NCBI GenBank assembly: GCA_025363455.1
Contig: JANYDW010000010.1
Coordinates: forward strand, 1 to 64,000
Direction: 5' to 3'
Length of the DNA: 64,000 nt
DNA from: Oleiharenicola sp.
Lineage (GTDB): Bacteria > Verrucomicrobiota > Verrucomicrobiia > Opitutales > Opitutaceae
The notes under the pieces are model-generated. The model did not search any database. It was not told the DNA's origin and saw nothing but the letters and a program-made list of their open reading frames with translations. Of the stretch, positions 27,550 through 38,902 are shown in pieces. A program made the translations under genes and the position numbers. Position 1 is the stretch's first letter. Each line of letters starts with the position of its first letter.

Positions 27550-28521
27550 GTGGCAACCTACCTGGTCACCGGTGCCGCCGGCTTCATCGCCGCCAAGGTC
27601 TGCGAGCAGCTGCTCGAGCAGAAACACACGGTCGTCGGGGTGGACAACCTGAACGACTATTATGATGTGCGCCTCAAGCACTGGCGGCTGGACCGGTTAC
27701 AGAAAGGTCGCGGCTTCGTGTTCTATCCACTCGACATCGAGAACCTGACCGCGCTGGACAAGGTTTTTGCCGCCCACAAGTTCGCCGCCGTCTTCAATCT
27801 TGCGGCCCGGGCCGGCGTGCGTGCCAGCCTGAAGCATCCCGAATTATACGAGCGGACGAATGTGGCGGGGGAGAAGAACATTCTGGACTGCCAGGTGAAG
27901 CACGGAGTGAGGAAGCACGTGCTGGCCTCCAGCTCGTCACTTTATGCCGGATGCCCGATGCCGTTCACGGAGGACCAGCCGGTCGAGCATCTCCAGTCGC
28001 CCTACGCGGAGACGAAGCGGAAGGCCGAGCTGCTGGCCCGCAGCTACCATGAGCAACACGGCCTCGATGTCTCGGTGTTGCGCTATTTCACGGTATTTGG
28101 CCCCGTCGGTCGGCCGGATATGGCGCCGTTCCGCTTCATCAAGTGGATCGATGAGGGCCGGGCGATCACCCTTTATGGCGACGGCAACCAAGCCCGGGAT
28201 TTCACCTATGTGGATGATATCGCCCGGGGCACGATCCTCGCCGTGAAGCCGCTGGGCTATGAGATCATCAATCTCGGTGGCGGACAGAACCCGATGACCC
28301 TGAAGGCGGTGATCAGCCTGGTCGAACGGGCGTTGGGCAAGAAGGCCAAGCTTGCCCACCGACCGGCGAGCCCGGCCGACATGAAGGAGACCTCGGCCGA
28401 CATCGGCAAGGCGCAGCGCCTGCTCGGCTGGGCCCCGGAAACCTCCGCCGAGGAGGGTTTCCTGCACGCCGTCGAGTGGCACATGGAGCATCGCGACCTC
28501 GTGCAGCACATCAAGACCTGA
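27550..28521 (+). CDS. NAD-dependent sugar-nucleotide epimerase (GAE/UDP-glucuronate 4-epimerase type)
   Basis: The 323-aa product is an SDR epimerase. It has VTGAAGFIAAKVCEQL (about 5-20), DNLNDYYDVRLK (about 33-44) as in UDP-glucuronate/galacturonate 4-epimerases, ASSSSLYAG (about 120) and YAETKRKAE (catalytic Tyr/Lys, about 145). The GTG at 27550 lies 2 bp after the gmd stop and gives the standard N terminus, so it is preferred to the long ATG frame. The true substrate is open: UDP-glucuronate or UDP-galacturonate is likely by motif, but the adjacent gmd suggests a GDP sugar is possible. Confidence 0.85.
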   Translation: MATYLVTGAAGFIAAKVCEQLLEQKHTVVGVDNLNDYYDVRLKHWRLDRLQKGRGFVFYPLDIENLTALDKVFAAHKFAAVFNLAARAGVRASLKHPELYERTNVAGEKNILDCQVKHGVRKHVLASSSSLYAGCPMPFTEDQPVEHLQSPYAETKRKAELLARSYHEQHGLDVSVLRYFTVFGPVGRPDMAPFRFIKWIDEGRAITLYGDGNQARDFTYVDDIARGTILAVKPLGYEIINLGGGQNPMTLKAVISLVERALGKKAKLAHRPASPADMKETSADIGKAQRLLGWAPETSAEEGFLHAVEWHMEHRDLVQHIKT

Positions 28522-28567
28522 GGCGGCAAGGCTCGACAGAAGCGGGCGCTGGTCCTAGTAGAGCGGG

Positions 28568-29362
28568 ATGCGTCGTGCCTTTCAGGCCCCGATTGCCGTC
28601 ATCACGATCCTCGCCTTGGGTTTTGCACAGAGCGGTTGCGTCACCGCGAAGAAATACAGGCTGGCCAAGCCTGATGCCACCGCGGCCAAGCCCCTCGGCT
28701 GGAGCGTCGCGTCGCCGCCGGCGGAACTGACGCTGGCGGAGCTGATCGTGTTCAAAGGTCCGGGTTCGTGGAAACGCGAGGCGCGGTGGGATGAATATAT
28801 GGTCAGGATTTCCAACCACGGGGAGCAGTCGCTCAGGATCGACTCCGCCGAATTGATCGATCTGCTTGGCCAGCCGCAGGTCCCCGGGGTGGATCCGTGG
28901 AAGCTGGAGAAACTGAGCTATACGAACTGGGACAAATACGGAAAGACGGGACTCAAACTGCTCGCCGGAGCGGGAGCAGTGGCCTTGTATGTCGGCGCGG
29001 CCTACGCGGTAGCCTCGGCGGATTTGCTGGCGACTGGCTTCGGCGGAGCGGCCGCATCGGGTGGCGCGGCGGTCACCATGTTGAATGTCATTCCGGTGCT
29101 CGCTTTGGTTGATGTGACGACCGTCGCGGTGATGAATCATAACAACAAGAAAAAGGTCGGGGCGGAATTCGACCGACGCCGGCTCGCGCTGCCTCTGACC
29201 ATCGCGCCCGGCGCCACGACGGAAGGAAGTTTCTTCTTCCCCATGACGCCTGGTCCGCAGCGGCTGGTGCTGAAGGGCACGGCCGGCGAGGCTCCCCTCG
29301 AACTTGTTCTCGAACTCAAGCAGCTCGCCAGCCTGCACCTCAAGCCGAAGGAAAAGAAATAA
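28568..29362 (+). CDS. Putative lipoprotein of unknown function
   Basis: The 264-aa product has a signal peptide with lipobox AQSGC (Cys about 23). The region 30-110 is beta-like, with a hydrophobic, Ala/Gly-rich segment at about 137-190 (LLAGAGAVALYVGAAYAVA) that could be a membrane hairpin, then a Lys/Arg stretch and a beta-like C terminus (APLELVLELKQLASLHL). I recognise no domain. It is 46 bp downstream of the epimerase on the same strand and may belong to the same transcript. Confidence 0.6.
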   Translation: MRRAFQAPIAVITILALGFAQSGCVTAKKYRLAKPDATAAKPLGWSVASPPAELTLAELIVFKGPGSWKREARWDEYMVRISNHGEQSLRIDSAELIDLLGQPQVPGVDPWKLEKLSYTNWDKYGKTGLKLLAGAGAVALYVGAAYAVASADLLATGFGGAAASGGAAVTMLNVIPVLALVDVTTVAVMNHNNKKKVGAEFDRRRLALPLTIAPGATTEGSFFFPMTPGPQRLVLKGTAGEAPLELVLELKQLASLHLKPKEKK

Positions 29363-29382
29363 GCGCGGAAGCGGGGAGGGGC

Positions 29383-29619
29383 GGGTTCCGCCGGCAATAC
29401 ATCGCCCAAGCCATGCCATTGGATGTGGCGAGCAGTAGAGCCACCCCGGCCAAGGCGAGGGCGGCGCTGGCGGAGGCGGTGGGGCTTTTCCTCAAGACGG
29501 CATAGGAGGAAGGCACGTTTGAGGGGATTTTGGAGAAGTTTCGCTGCGGTTTGGCTGACGAGCGAGGCCATCGAGTGCTCGCAGTAGTTTTCCCCTTTGA
29601 CGTGGCGGCAGGGAAGTAA
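29383..29619 (+). pseudogene. Degenerate HicB-like antitoxin remnant
   Basis: The frame reads RRQYIAQAMPLDVASS, then ATPAKARAALAEAVGLFL, then KTA, a TAG stop at 29503-29505, and continues EEGTFEGILEKF to a stop at 29617-29619. The ARAALAEAVGLFL segment resembles the HicB-type helix (as in EARANLREALELFL) and the flanking text fits HicB-like antitoxins. No start codon is seen and the internal stop breaks it. No hicA partner was found. The family call rests on short similarity. Confidence 0.4.
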
Positions 29620-29664
29620 AGGCGTGCACGGCCTCCTCGCCCAGTGCGTAACCGTAGGTGGACA

Positions 29665-29877
29665 TTACACTCCGGCGGCCCGGAGTGACTTGTGCAGGCG
29701 CTGCAACTGTGCGCGTGTCACTTTCTCACCCTTGGCCATGCGACCGGCCGCTGCATCCAGCGACCGTTTGTTGGAATCGCTCTCGGCCCGGGAGAGATGC
29801 TTCAGGTAGGCGGAAAGGGCGAGCCGCTCGGAGCGGGGCAACGCCTTCACTTTGCGCTGTATCTGCAGCAGTGTCAT
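29665..29877 (-). CDS. Small hypothetical protein, antitoxin-like
   Basis: A 70-aa product (ATG 29877) that is helical and highly charged, with MTLLQIQRKVKALPRSERLAL followed by AYLKHLSRAESDSNKRSLD and a Lys/Arg-rich end KVTRAQLQRLHKSLRAAGV. This is the size and helical, basic style of some antitoxin and orphan regulator families, but no recognised domain is present. A longer frame upstream of 29877 is not supported. No toxin-like gene is adjacent, only a decayed HicB-like segment on the opposite strand. Confidence 0.45.
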   Translation of the reverse strand: MTLLQIQRKVKALPRSERLALSAYLKHLSRAESDSNKRSLDAAAGRMAKGEKVTRAQLQRLHKSLRAAGV

Positions 29878-29986
29878 GGCGCGGAATCTAGCCGCGCTGG
29901 AAGCCTTGGCAAGGCGGGTTTTGATCGCGGAAACGCGGAGTAGTTTATCAGACCCGCTACACTGGTACTCATAAAAGCAGGCCAAG

Positions 29987-30472
29987 TTACCGGGAGGATA
30001 TCTTTTCTCCTGTTATCGATTGCTTAAGGCTTTCACTCTTCGTCGTGACGTGTTGCAGCTTTTGAATCTCAGGAAGCGCAAGAGATTCCCGTATCACAGT
30101 AAAGCTTCCTATGACTTGAATGTAGTAGGTTCTGCCGCCCTCCAAAGTAGTTGTGAAATACTGTTTCGACCCACCCCAATTCATCCAAAAAGTATGTTCG
30201 CCCGGAATTGCGTAGTAATAAAAATATGTCCCTCTGAAATATGGCCCCATCATCACCTTATCGTCAAAGATTGGGAATGCATATAAACTTGGGTCGCCGA
30301 TTGCCGGACGATAAAATACCACCAATGCCCTTTCTGCGTTTGGTGAGGGTAGCGGCTGGTATGGTTCTAGACTAACATCCCCTCGATCCCAATGCGGAGC
30401 GCCAGCACAGCCCAATGAAAAGAGGATGATTGTTGAGGCAATAACGCATCCAAATATATTCGAGCGATTCAC
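29987..30472 (-). CDS. Putative lipoprotein, DUF2846-like
   Basis: The 161-aa product has a signal peptide with lipobox SLGC (Cys about 22). The mature part has ALVVFYRPAIGDPSLYAFPIFDD, FRGTYFYYYAIPGEHTFW and GGRTYYIQV, the pattern of small outer-membrane lipoproteins of the DUF2846 type, whose role is unknown. The base composition is visibly more AT-rich than the neighbours, which suggests a later acquisition. It sits between tyrS and the accessory pocket on the minus strand. Confidence 0.6.
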   Translation of the reverse strand: MNRSNIFGCVIASTIILFSLGCAGAPHWDRGDVSLEPYQPLPSPNAERALVVFYRPAIGDPSLYAFPIFDDKVMMGPYFRGTYFYYYAIPGEHTFWMNWGGSKQYFTTTLEGGRTYYIQVIGSFTVIRESLALPEIQKLQHVTTKSESLKQSITGEKISSR

Positions 30473-30502
30473 TTAAATGGGGATTTAGGGGCTCATGACT
30501 CG

Positions 30503-31783
30503 TCAAGTGGCTTCAAGGACTGCGTAGGTCTTCTTGCCTTTGCGGAGGAGGAGATATTTGCCGAAGAGCAGGCTCTTCGCTGTGACGACGGTGCCCAAGT
30601 CGGCGCGTAGGTTGTTAAGATAGATGCCGCCTGCCTCGACGTCCTTGCGCGCAGCGCCCTTCGACGGTGCGAGGCCGGAATGAACCACTAGGTCGATAAT
30701 GGGTGTGCCCGAATTGGGGAATGCGGCCTTGTCTAGATTCTTGGTCGGGACCTCCCCTACGACGTCATTAAAAATCGCTTCGGTGACGCCCTCGAGCGGG
30801 CCGCCGAAGAGGATGCCGCTGGCCTTGACCGCGGCGGTGAAGGCCTCGGCGCCGTGGACGAGCGTGGTCATCTCCTGCGCGAGGGCGCGCTGCGCCGCGC
30901 GGGCGCCGGGATTGGCCTTCACCTCAGTCTCGAGCGCGGTGATCTCTTCCTGGGTGAGGAAGGTGAGCGTCTTGAGGAGCTTCACGACGTCGGAGTCGTC
31001 GGCGTTCACGAAGAACTGGTAGAAGCGGTAGGGGCTGGTCTTTTTCGGGTCGAGCCAGACGGTGCCGGTGGCCGTCTTGCCGTATTTCGAGCCGTCGGAC
31101 TTGGTGAGGAGCGGGAAAACGAGGCCCCAAACGGTGGCGCCGAGTTTCTTGCGGGTGAGCTCGGTACCGACGGTGATGTTGCCCCACTGGTCGGTGGCGC
31201 CAACTTGCAGCTCGCAGTTGAAGGTCTTCCGCAAGTGCTGGAAATCGTAACCCTGGAGCAGCATGTAGCTGAATTCCGTGAAGCTGATGCCGGTGCTGCG
31301 GTCCTCCATGCGCGAGCGGACCGAATCCTTGGCGATCATGGAGTTTACGGTGATGTGCTTGCCGGTGTCGCGGAGGAAATCGAGGAAGGTGACGTTGCCG
31401 GTCCAGTCGTAGTTGTTGACGAGTCGGGCGGGGTTCTTCGTGCCGGCGAAATCGAGGAAGCGGGCCAGCTGCGGCTTGATGCAGTCGAGGTTATGCTGGA
31501 GCTGGTCGGCCGTGAGAAGGTTGCGCTCGTCGGACTTGCCCGAAGGGTCGCCGACCATGCCGGTGGCGCCGCCGGCGAGGGCGATGGGGAAATGGCCCTG
31601 CTGTTGAAAACGACGGAGGGCGAACAGCGGCACAAGGTTGCCGACATGGAGCGAGTCGGCGGTGGGGTCGAAGCCGCAATAAAGCGTGAGCGGACCCTCT
31701 GCGAGGCGCTTGGCGAGCGCAGCGCGGTCGGTGCAGTCGGCGTAGAGGCCACGCCATTCGAGTTCGGCCAGGATGTCGGACAT
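30503..31783 (-). CDS. tyrS: Tyrosyl-tRNA synthetase
   Basis: Class I synthetase that charges tRNA-Tyr. The 426-aa product has the HIGH-like HVGN (46-49), GDPSGKSDERNLL (about 79-91), the Tyr-binding NYDW and KYGKT in place of KMSKS (about 230-234), and a C-terminal S4-like RNA-binding domain (about 355-425, APSKGAARKDVEAGGIYLNN). The length is standard. It is transcribed alone on the minus strand; the divergent neighbour is the peroxiredoxin and a 7-bp-word inverted repeat lies just before the start codon. Confidence 0.95.
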   Translation of the reverse strand: MSDILAELEWRGLYADCTDRAALAKRLAEGPLTLYCGFDPTADSLHVGNLVPLFALRRFQQQGHFPIALAGGATGMVGDPSGKSDERNLLTADQLQHNLDCIKPQLARFLDFAGTKNPARLVNNYDWTGNVTFLDFLRDTGKHITVNSMIAKDSVRSRMEDRSTGISFTEFSYMLLQGYDFQHLRKTFNCELQVGATDQWGNITVGTELTRKKLGATVWGLVFPLLTKSDGSKYGKTATGTVWLDPKKTSPYRFYQFFVNADDSDVVKLLKTLTFLTQEEITALETEVKANPGARAAQRALAQEMTTLVHGAEAFTAAVKASGILFGGPLEGVTEAIFNDVVGEVPTKNLDKAAFPNSGTPIIDLVVHSGLAPSKGAARKDVEAGGIYLNNLRADLGTVVTAKSLLFGKYLLLRKGKKTYAVLEAT

Positions 31784-31792
31784 GTTTTGGGA

Positions 31793-31840
31793 TAGGTCCT
31801 ATGGGACTTATACGTCGTATAGGACCTATAGGGCCTAGGG
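31793..31840. repeat. Inverted pair of 7-bp degenerate word arrays (TAGGTCC type) before tyrS
   Basis: The left arm is TAGGTCC TATGGGA CTTATAC G. The right arm, read in reverse, is TAGGCCC TATAGGT CCTATAC G. It lies 9 bp upstream of the tyrS start codon on the minus strand. Confidence 0.65.
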
Positions 31841-31990
31841 GAGGCAAGGGAAGTTTTTGCAGCCGGGCCAGCAAAACTAATGGCCCGCATGCCCAATTCA
31901 GTAACCGCCCTCATATCGAGGAAAATGGGTTGCCGGCAGAGGGCCGGAGGTTCTACTTATCCGGTTCCACGCAACGGTTCCGGCCGCTGC

Positions 31991-32025
31991 GCTCAACTCG
32001 CAGCCACCAACCCTCAACTCTGCTT
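31991..32025. repeat. Array of five degenerate heptamers before the peroxiredoxin gene
   Basis: Units in 7-bp register: GCTCAAC, TCGCAGC, CACCAAC, CCTCAAC, TCTGCTT. It ends 3 bp before the ATG at 32029 and no ribosome-binding site is seen. The same words (in inverse) form the array before purA. Confidence 0.6.
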
Positions 32026-32028
32026 CCC

Positions 32029-32502
32029 ATGCCCATTGCCGTCGGCTCCAAAGCCCCTGATTTCACCCTCAAGACCAAGACCGCGGACGGTCCCAAGGAG
32101 GTCAAGCTGAGCGACAATTTCGGCAAGACGCAGACCGTGCTCCTTTTCTTCCCCGCGGCCTTCACCGGCGTCTGCACCCAGGAAATGTGCGACACCACCG
32201 CCGGCCTCGGCGACTACGAGAAACTCGGCGCCACGGTCTACGCCATCAGCGTGGACGGCCCCTTCGCCCAGGAAGCCTGGGCTAAAGCCAACAACATCAA
32301 GCTCACCTTGCTCAGCGACCAGAACAAGACCGTGATAAAGGACTACGAGGTCGTGTTTCCCACGCTGGCGGGTATGTACGTCACCGCGGCCCGCGCGGCC
32401 TTCGTCATCGGCAAGGATGGCGTGGTCAAATACGCCGAGCAGACGCCGACGCCGAAGGACCTGCCGAATTTCGCCGCCGTGAAGGCGGCTCTGGCGAAGT
32501 AG
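32029..32502 (+). CDS. Peroxiredoxin (AhpE/redoxin type)
   Basis: Thiol peroxidase that reduces hydrogen peroxide and organic peroxides. The 157-aa product has the redoxin fold with LLFFPAAFTGVCTQEMC (about 38-54): C49 is the peroxidatic Cys and C54 a possible resolving Cys. The sequence FTGVCTQEM fits the AhpE/Prx5-like branch more than BCP. The ATG at 32029 is chosen because the upstream in-frame residues are a word-array repeat. It is followed by a REPIN and acnA. Confidence 0.85.
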   Translation: MPIAVGSKAPDFTLKTKTADGPKEVKLSDNFGKTQTVLLFFPAAFTGVCTQEMCDTTAGLGDYEKLGATVYAISVDGPFAQEAWAKANNIKLTLLSDQNKTVIKDYEVVFPTLAGMYVTAARAAFVIGKDGVVKYAEQTPTPKDLPNFAAVKAALAK

Positions 32503-32505
32503 CGT

Positions 32506-32557
32506 GGTAGGGGCGTGCCTCGTGCGCGCCCGGGCGTGGTCGAGCCACGCCCCTACA
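32506..32557. repeat. REPIN-type paired hairpin, GTAGGGGCGTG family
   Basis: The left arm is GGTAGGGGCGTGCCTCG, then TGCGCGCCC. The right arm, read in reverse, is GTAGGGGCGTGGCTCGACC and closes ACGCCC. The stem bases differ, with the left stem less perfect. It lies between the peroxiredoxin and aconitase genes. Confidence 0.6.
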
Positions 32558-32571
32558 AATTTCAATCATCC

Positions 32572-35250
<2,679 letters not shown>

Positions 35251-35267
35251 AACGTCCGCGCCCTGCC

Positions 35268-35349
35268 GTCATTCTGATTGGAACGAAGAATCCAAGCACC
35301 ATGAACATGTCGCACATCGCCTTGGATCCTTCACTTCGTTCAGGATGAC
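35268..35349. repeat. Inverted repeat of the GTCATTCTGA...GAATCCAAG type
   Basis: The left arm is GTCATTCTGATTGGAACGAAG then AATCCAAG. The right arm, read in reverse, is GTCATCCTGAACGAAGTGAAGG then ATCCAAG. This word set occurs between genes in many bacterial genomes. It lies between acnA and the STAS gene. Confidence 0.65.
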
Positions 35350-35376
35350 ACGCTGCGGGGATTTTTATTCCGACTT

Positions 35377-35886
35377 ATGTCCGACTCGACCAAGCCCGTT
35401 TTTCTCGTCGACGCCTACACCGACCCGGTGGTGGTGCGGATCGACGGACGGGCCTCGTTCATGAACAGCGGTGGTTTGAAGGACTTTTTCGCCGTGATGA
35501 TGCGGCAGGGCAAGCACCGCTTCATCGTGGATTTTCGCCTGTGTGCGAGTATGGACAGCACATTTTTGGGGGTGCTGGCTGGCGTGGCGATCGAGCTCCG
35601 GCGGCAGGGCCCCGGCAGCCGGCTGACGCTGGTCCGGGTGGGGGAACGCAACCTCGAGCTGATTCGCAACCTCGGATTGCACCGGCTGGCGGTGGTGGAT
35701 CCGGGCGACAGTCTGGCCCCCGCTGCCGCTGGCACGCTGCCGATCGAGGCCGGCATCCGCACCGAGATCGAGAGTGCCCGGCTCATGCTCGAGGCGCACG
35801 AGAGCCTGATCGCCACAGATCCGGCCAACACGGCAAAGTTTCAGGATGTGCTGGCGTTCCTACGCAACCGGCTGGAGAGCCGCTGA
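35377..35886 (+). CDS. STAS-domain protein (anti-sigma-factor antagonist-like)
   Basis: The 169-aa product starts with a STAS domain (about 8-105): VVRIDGRASF, RFIVDFRLCASMDSTFLGVLAG (about 48-69) with the DS motif and Ser61 that is phosphorylated in SpoIIAA/RsbV-type proteins. About 60 residues follow, largely helical (RTEIESARLMLEAHESL). Family members switch partners with a serine kinase. A GAF-PP2C phosphatase lies 111 bp downstream, which fits a partner-switching module; the kinase and sigma factor are not in the window. Confidence 0.8.
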   Translation: MSDSTKPVFLVDAYTDPVVVRIDGRASFMNSGGLKDFFAVMMRQGKHRFIVDFRLCASMDSTFLGVLAGVAIELRRQGPGSRLTLVRVGERNLELIRNLGLHRLAVVDPGDSLAPAAAGTLPIEAGIRTEIESARLMLEAHESLIATDPANTAKFQDVLAFLRNRLESR

Positions 35887-35902
35887 GCGGCGCTGTCAAA
35901 AG

Positions 35903-35991
35903 GCTGAAAAACTGAAGAGCTGAACGACTGAAGTCTCCGTGATGTTGGTTTGAACCTTCAGTCTTTCCGCTTTTCAGTCATTCAGTCTTTT
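35903..35991. repeat. Inverted pair of 8-bp degenerate word arrays (ACTGAAGN type)
   Basis: The left arm is GCTGAAAA ACTGAAGA GCTGAACG ACTGAAGT (35903-35934). The right arm, read in reverse, is ACTGAATG ACTGAAAA GCGGAAAG ACTGAAGG. Four 8-bp units per arm. It lies between the STAS and PP2C genes, ending 6 bp before the PP2C start codon. Confidence 0.75.
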
Positions 35992-35997
35992 CCCCCC

Positions 35998-37437
35998 ATG
36001 TCCCTCTTTCTCCTCGGCGCATTTCTCAGCGCGGCGATGGTTTACGCGTTCTACTGGCGCGCCCAGCGGGACGCGGCCCGACTGGAGGAGGAGAAGCAGG
36101 TGCTGCTGGAGGAACGCCAGATCGTCATCGACTACATGCACACGATGGTGGACGCCGTGGGCGAGCGCCTGCCGCGCGAGGAGCTGTTCCAGCGCATCGT
36201 GCACGCGGCGATCCTGAGCACCGGAGCGTTGAGCGCCTGCATTTTTGAGAAGGGTGCGGACAACCTCCTGCGCGGCATCGCCGTCGAGGGACTGTTTCCG
36301 CCCCACCGGCCCATCACCGATAGTCAGCGCTTGAACCTCGGCACGCGCGCCAAGTTCATCGAGCAGGTCCTGAAGTCCGAGGTCTTCCCGGTCGGGGAAG
36401 GCTTGGTCGGGCGCGTCGCCGCGACGGGGCGCGGCGAACTGATCGCCCGGGCCTTGGAGGATGGTCGCATTGTCCGTCACGAAGACCCGGCGCTGGTGGT
36501 CCGGTCGGTCATCGCGGCACCCATCATGGTGCGGAAGCGGATGATCGGGGTGTTGTGCGTGTGCAATCCATCCGACCAGCAACCGTTCACCGAGTCGGAT
36601 TATTCGTTGGTCGAGGCTCTGGCCGAGCAGGCGGGCCTCGCTGTGCACAACGCGGATTTCCTCAGCCTGTTGGTTGAAAAGCAACGGATCGATCTCGACC
36701 TTGCGCTGGCCAGCGACGTCCAGCAGATGCTGCTCCCCCGCACGATGCCGGTGGTACCCGGACTGGACATCGACGCCCGCTATCTCGCGGCGCAGAAGGT
36801 GAGCGGCGACCTCTACGACGTCTTTGAACTCGGCTATGGCCGCCTGGGCCTGGCGGTGGCCGACGTGTCCGGTAAAGGGGTCTCCGCGTCGCTGCTGATG
36901 GCGATCTGCCGGACGACCCTGCGGCAGATCGCGCCGGCACACTTTTCGCCCGCCAAGGTGCTGAGCCTGCTCAACCGGTCGCTGGCCGGTGACATGCATG
37001 AGGGAACCTACATCACGATGACCTATGCCGTGGTGGACGTGACCCGCAACAGCCTGATCCTGGCGCGCGCCGGGCATGAGCGGCCGCTGCTGTCCCGGCG
37101 AGATCCCAAGATCCGGGAGTACGTTAGCGACTTTATCGCCTCGGAAGGCATGCCCTTGGGCTTGGTGGACCCGGTGCTGTTTGAATCGGTGATCGAGGAC
37201 AAGGCGGTGGAATTCGCCCCGGGCTCGACGCTGGTGCTCTATACCGACGGCCTCACCGAGGCGCCGAATGCCGAGGAGAAGGAGTTTGGCAACGCGCGTC
37301 TGGCCGACGCACTCCGGGCGGAGCACGCCGGCACGGCGGCCCAAATCAATGACCGGATCCTCCAGTCGGTGCAGAATTTCTCCGGCACAGTCGGACTGAG
37401 GGACGACTACACGCTGCTGACGGTGAAAAGGACGTGA
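35998..37437 (+). CDS. GAF-domain PP2C (SpoIIE/RsbU-like) serine phosphatase
   Basis: The 479-aa product has one N-terminal membrane helix (about 2-20), a short coiled-coil stretch, a GAF sensor domain (about 60-225) and a PP2C/SpoIIE phosphatase (about 245-475). Metal motifs KVSGDLYDVFEL (about 272) and VADVSGKGVSASLLMA (about 290) are present, with YTDGLTEAPNAEEKEFG near the end (about 418). It would dephosphorylate a STAS protein such as its neighbour, controlling a sigma factor. The ATG at 35998 follows a word-array repeat. Confidence 0.88.
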   Translation: MSLFLLGAFLSAAMVYAFYWRAQRDAARLEEEKQVLLEERQIVIDYMHTMVDAVGERLPREELFQRIVHAAILSTGALSACIFEKGADNLLRGIAVEGLFPPHRPITDSQRLNLGTRAKFIEQVLKSEVFPVGEGLVGRVAATGRGELIARALEDGRIVRHEDPALVVRSVIAAPIMVRKRMIGVLCVCNPSDQQPFTESDYSLVEALAEQAGLAVHNADFLSLLVEKQRIDLDLALASDVQQMLLPRTMPVVPGLDIDARYLAAQKVSGDLYDVFELGYGRLGLAVADVSGKGVSASLLMAICRTTLRQIAPAHFSPAKVLSLLNRSLAGDMHEGTYITMTYAVVDVTRNSLILARAGHERPLLSRRDPKIREYVSDFIASEGMPLGLVDPVLFESVIEDKAVEFAPGSTLVLYTDGLTEAPNAEEKEFGNARLADALRAEHAGTAAQINDRILQSVQNFSGTVGLRDDYTLLTVKRT

Positions 37438-37517
37438 CGGTCCGCCGCTACAGATGCAGTCAGTACAAATCCCGTTTGCCTTCGCTCGCTTTGACCTCCT
37501 AGTTCAATCCCTCGCCC

Positions 37518-38741
37518 ATGCCAGCCGCCAATCCCACCGCTCCCACCAAGCTACCCGATGCCACCGGGCATTTCGGCCCGTATGGTGGCATCTTTGTGCC
37601 CGAGACCCTGATGACGGCTCTGGCCGAGCTGACGGCGGCCTATGAACTTGCGAGCAAGGATCCGGCCTTCATCGCGGAGTTGCGGCATCACCTGAAGGAA
37701 TTTGCCGGCCGTCCGACCGAGTTGTATTTTGCGGAGCGACTGACGCAGCACTGCGGCGGCGCGAAGATCTATTTCAAGCGTGAAGACCTGCTTCACACCG
37801 GGGCCCACAAGATCAACAATGCGCTCGGCCAGGCCCTGCTGGCGAAGCGCATGGGCAAGCAGCGCATCATCGCGGAGACCGGCGCCGGCCAGCACGGCGT
37901 CGCCACGGCAGCGGTCTGCGCCAAGTTCGGCCTCGAGTGCACCGTCTACATGGGCTCGGTAGACATGGATCGGCAGGCGCTGAATGTCTTCCGCATGCGG
38001 CTCATGGGCGCCAAGGTCGTGCCCGTCGAGGCCGGGCAGAAAACGCTCAAGGACGCGGTCAACGAAGCCATGCGCGACTGGGTGACGAATGTCCGCAACA
38101 CCCACTACATCCTCGGTTCGGCGCTGGGGGCTCACCCGTATCCGATGATGGTGCGGGATTTTCATCGGGTGATCGGACAGGAATTACGCGAGCAGATCAT
38201 GGCCCGCGAGAAGCGCCTGCCCGACGAGATCATCGCGTGCGTCGGCGGCGGCAGCAACGCCATCGGCGTGTTCTTCGATTTTCTCGGAGACAAGGCGGTC
38301 AAGCTCATCGGCGTCGAGGCGGGCGGCCGTGGCATCGTGCGCGGCGAGCACGCTGCACGCTTCGAGGGCGGAAAGCTCGGCGTGCTGCAGGGCAGCAAGA
38401 CCTACATTCTCCAGAATCCCGACGGGCAGATCGAGCTGACGCATTCCGTGTCGGCCGGCCTCGACTACGCGGCCATCGGGCCGGAGCACGCCTACTACCG
38501 CGACCAGGGGCGGATTGACTACGCGTATGCGACCGACGACGAGGTGATGGAAGCGTTCCAGCTTTGCTCCCGCCAGGAAGGCATCATTCCCGCCCTGGAG
38601 TCCACCCACGCGCTGGTGCACGGCCTCAAGCGCGCCAAGGTGCTGGGTAAAGACAAAGTGATCGTGGTCAATCTGTCGGGACGCGGAGACAAGGACGTTC
38701 AGCAGGTGCAAAAACTCCTGACCGAACAGGAAAAGAAGTAA
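37518..38741 (+). CDS. trpB: Tryptophan synthase beta chain
   Basis: TrpB makes tryptophan from indole and serine with pyridoxal phosphate. The 407-aa product has [17 protein letters not shown] with the cofactor Lys (K98), the phosphate loop GGGSNAIG (about 245) and a HEPAGRG-like GVEAGGRG region. The length is standard TrpB1. trpA is not adjacent: a 9-bp-word repeat and yicC follow. The upstream neighbour is the PP2C gene, so trpB appears to stand alone here. Confidence 0.96.
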   Translation: MPAANPTAPTKLPDATGHFGPYGGIFVPETLMTALAELTAAYELASKDPAFIAELRHHLKEFAGRPTELYFAERLTQHCGGAKIYFKREDLLHTGAHKINNALGQALLAKRMGKQRIIAETGAGQHGVATAAVCAKFGLECTVYMGSVDMDRQALNVFRMRLMGAKVVPVEAGQKTLKDAVNEAMRDWVTNVRNTHYILGSALGAHPYPMMVRDFHRVIGQELREQIMAREKRLPDEIIACVGGGSNAIGVFFDFLGDKAVKLIGVEAGGRGIVRGEHAARFEGGKLGVLQGSKTYILQNPDGQIELTHSVSAGLDYAAIGPEHAYYRDQGRIDYAYATDDEVMEAFQLCSRQEGIIPALESTHALVHGLKRAKVLGKDKVIVVNLSGRGDKDVQQVQKLLTEQEKK

Positions 38742-38748
38742 TTTCCAG

Positions 38749-38835
38749 CCTTGGCGGACTTGGCGCCCTTTGCGCGAGGCCTAATCCGTTTCGGAAACTA
38801 TCGTTCTCGCGCAAAGGACGCCAAGTCCGCCAAGG
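38749..38835. repeat. Inverted pair of 9-bp degenerate word arrays (CCTTGGCGG type)
   Basis: The left arm is CCTTGGCGG ACTTGGCGC CCTTTGCGC GAGG. The right arm, read in reverse, is CCTTGGCGG ACTTGGCGT CCTTTGCGC GAG. Arms match in unit order with one change. It begins 8 bp after the trpB stop. Confidence 0.75.
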
Positions 38836-38902
38836 ACCGAACCCGAGCGCGGTTGGCTGAACGTCTTGCCAGTGGCCTTTGGATGTCCGTTACTCACCGA
38901 CA

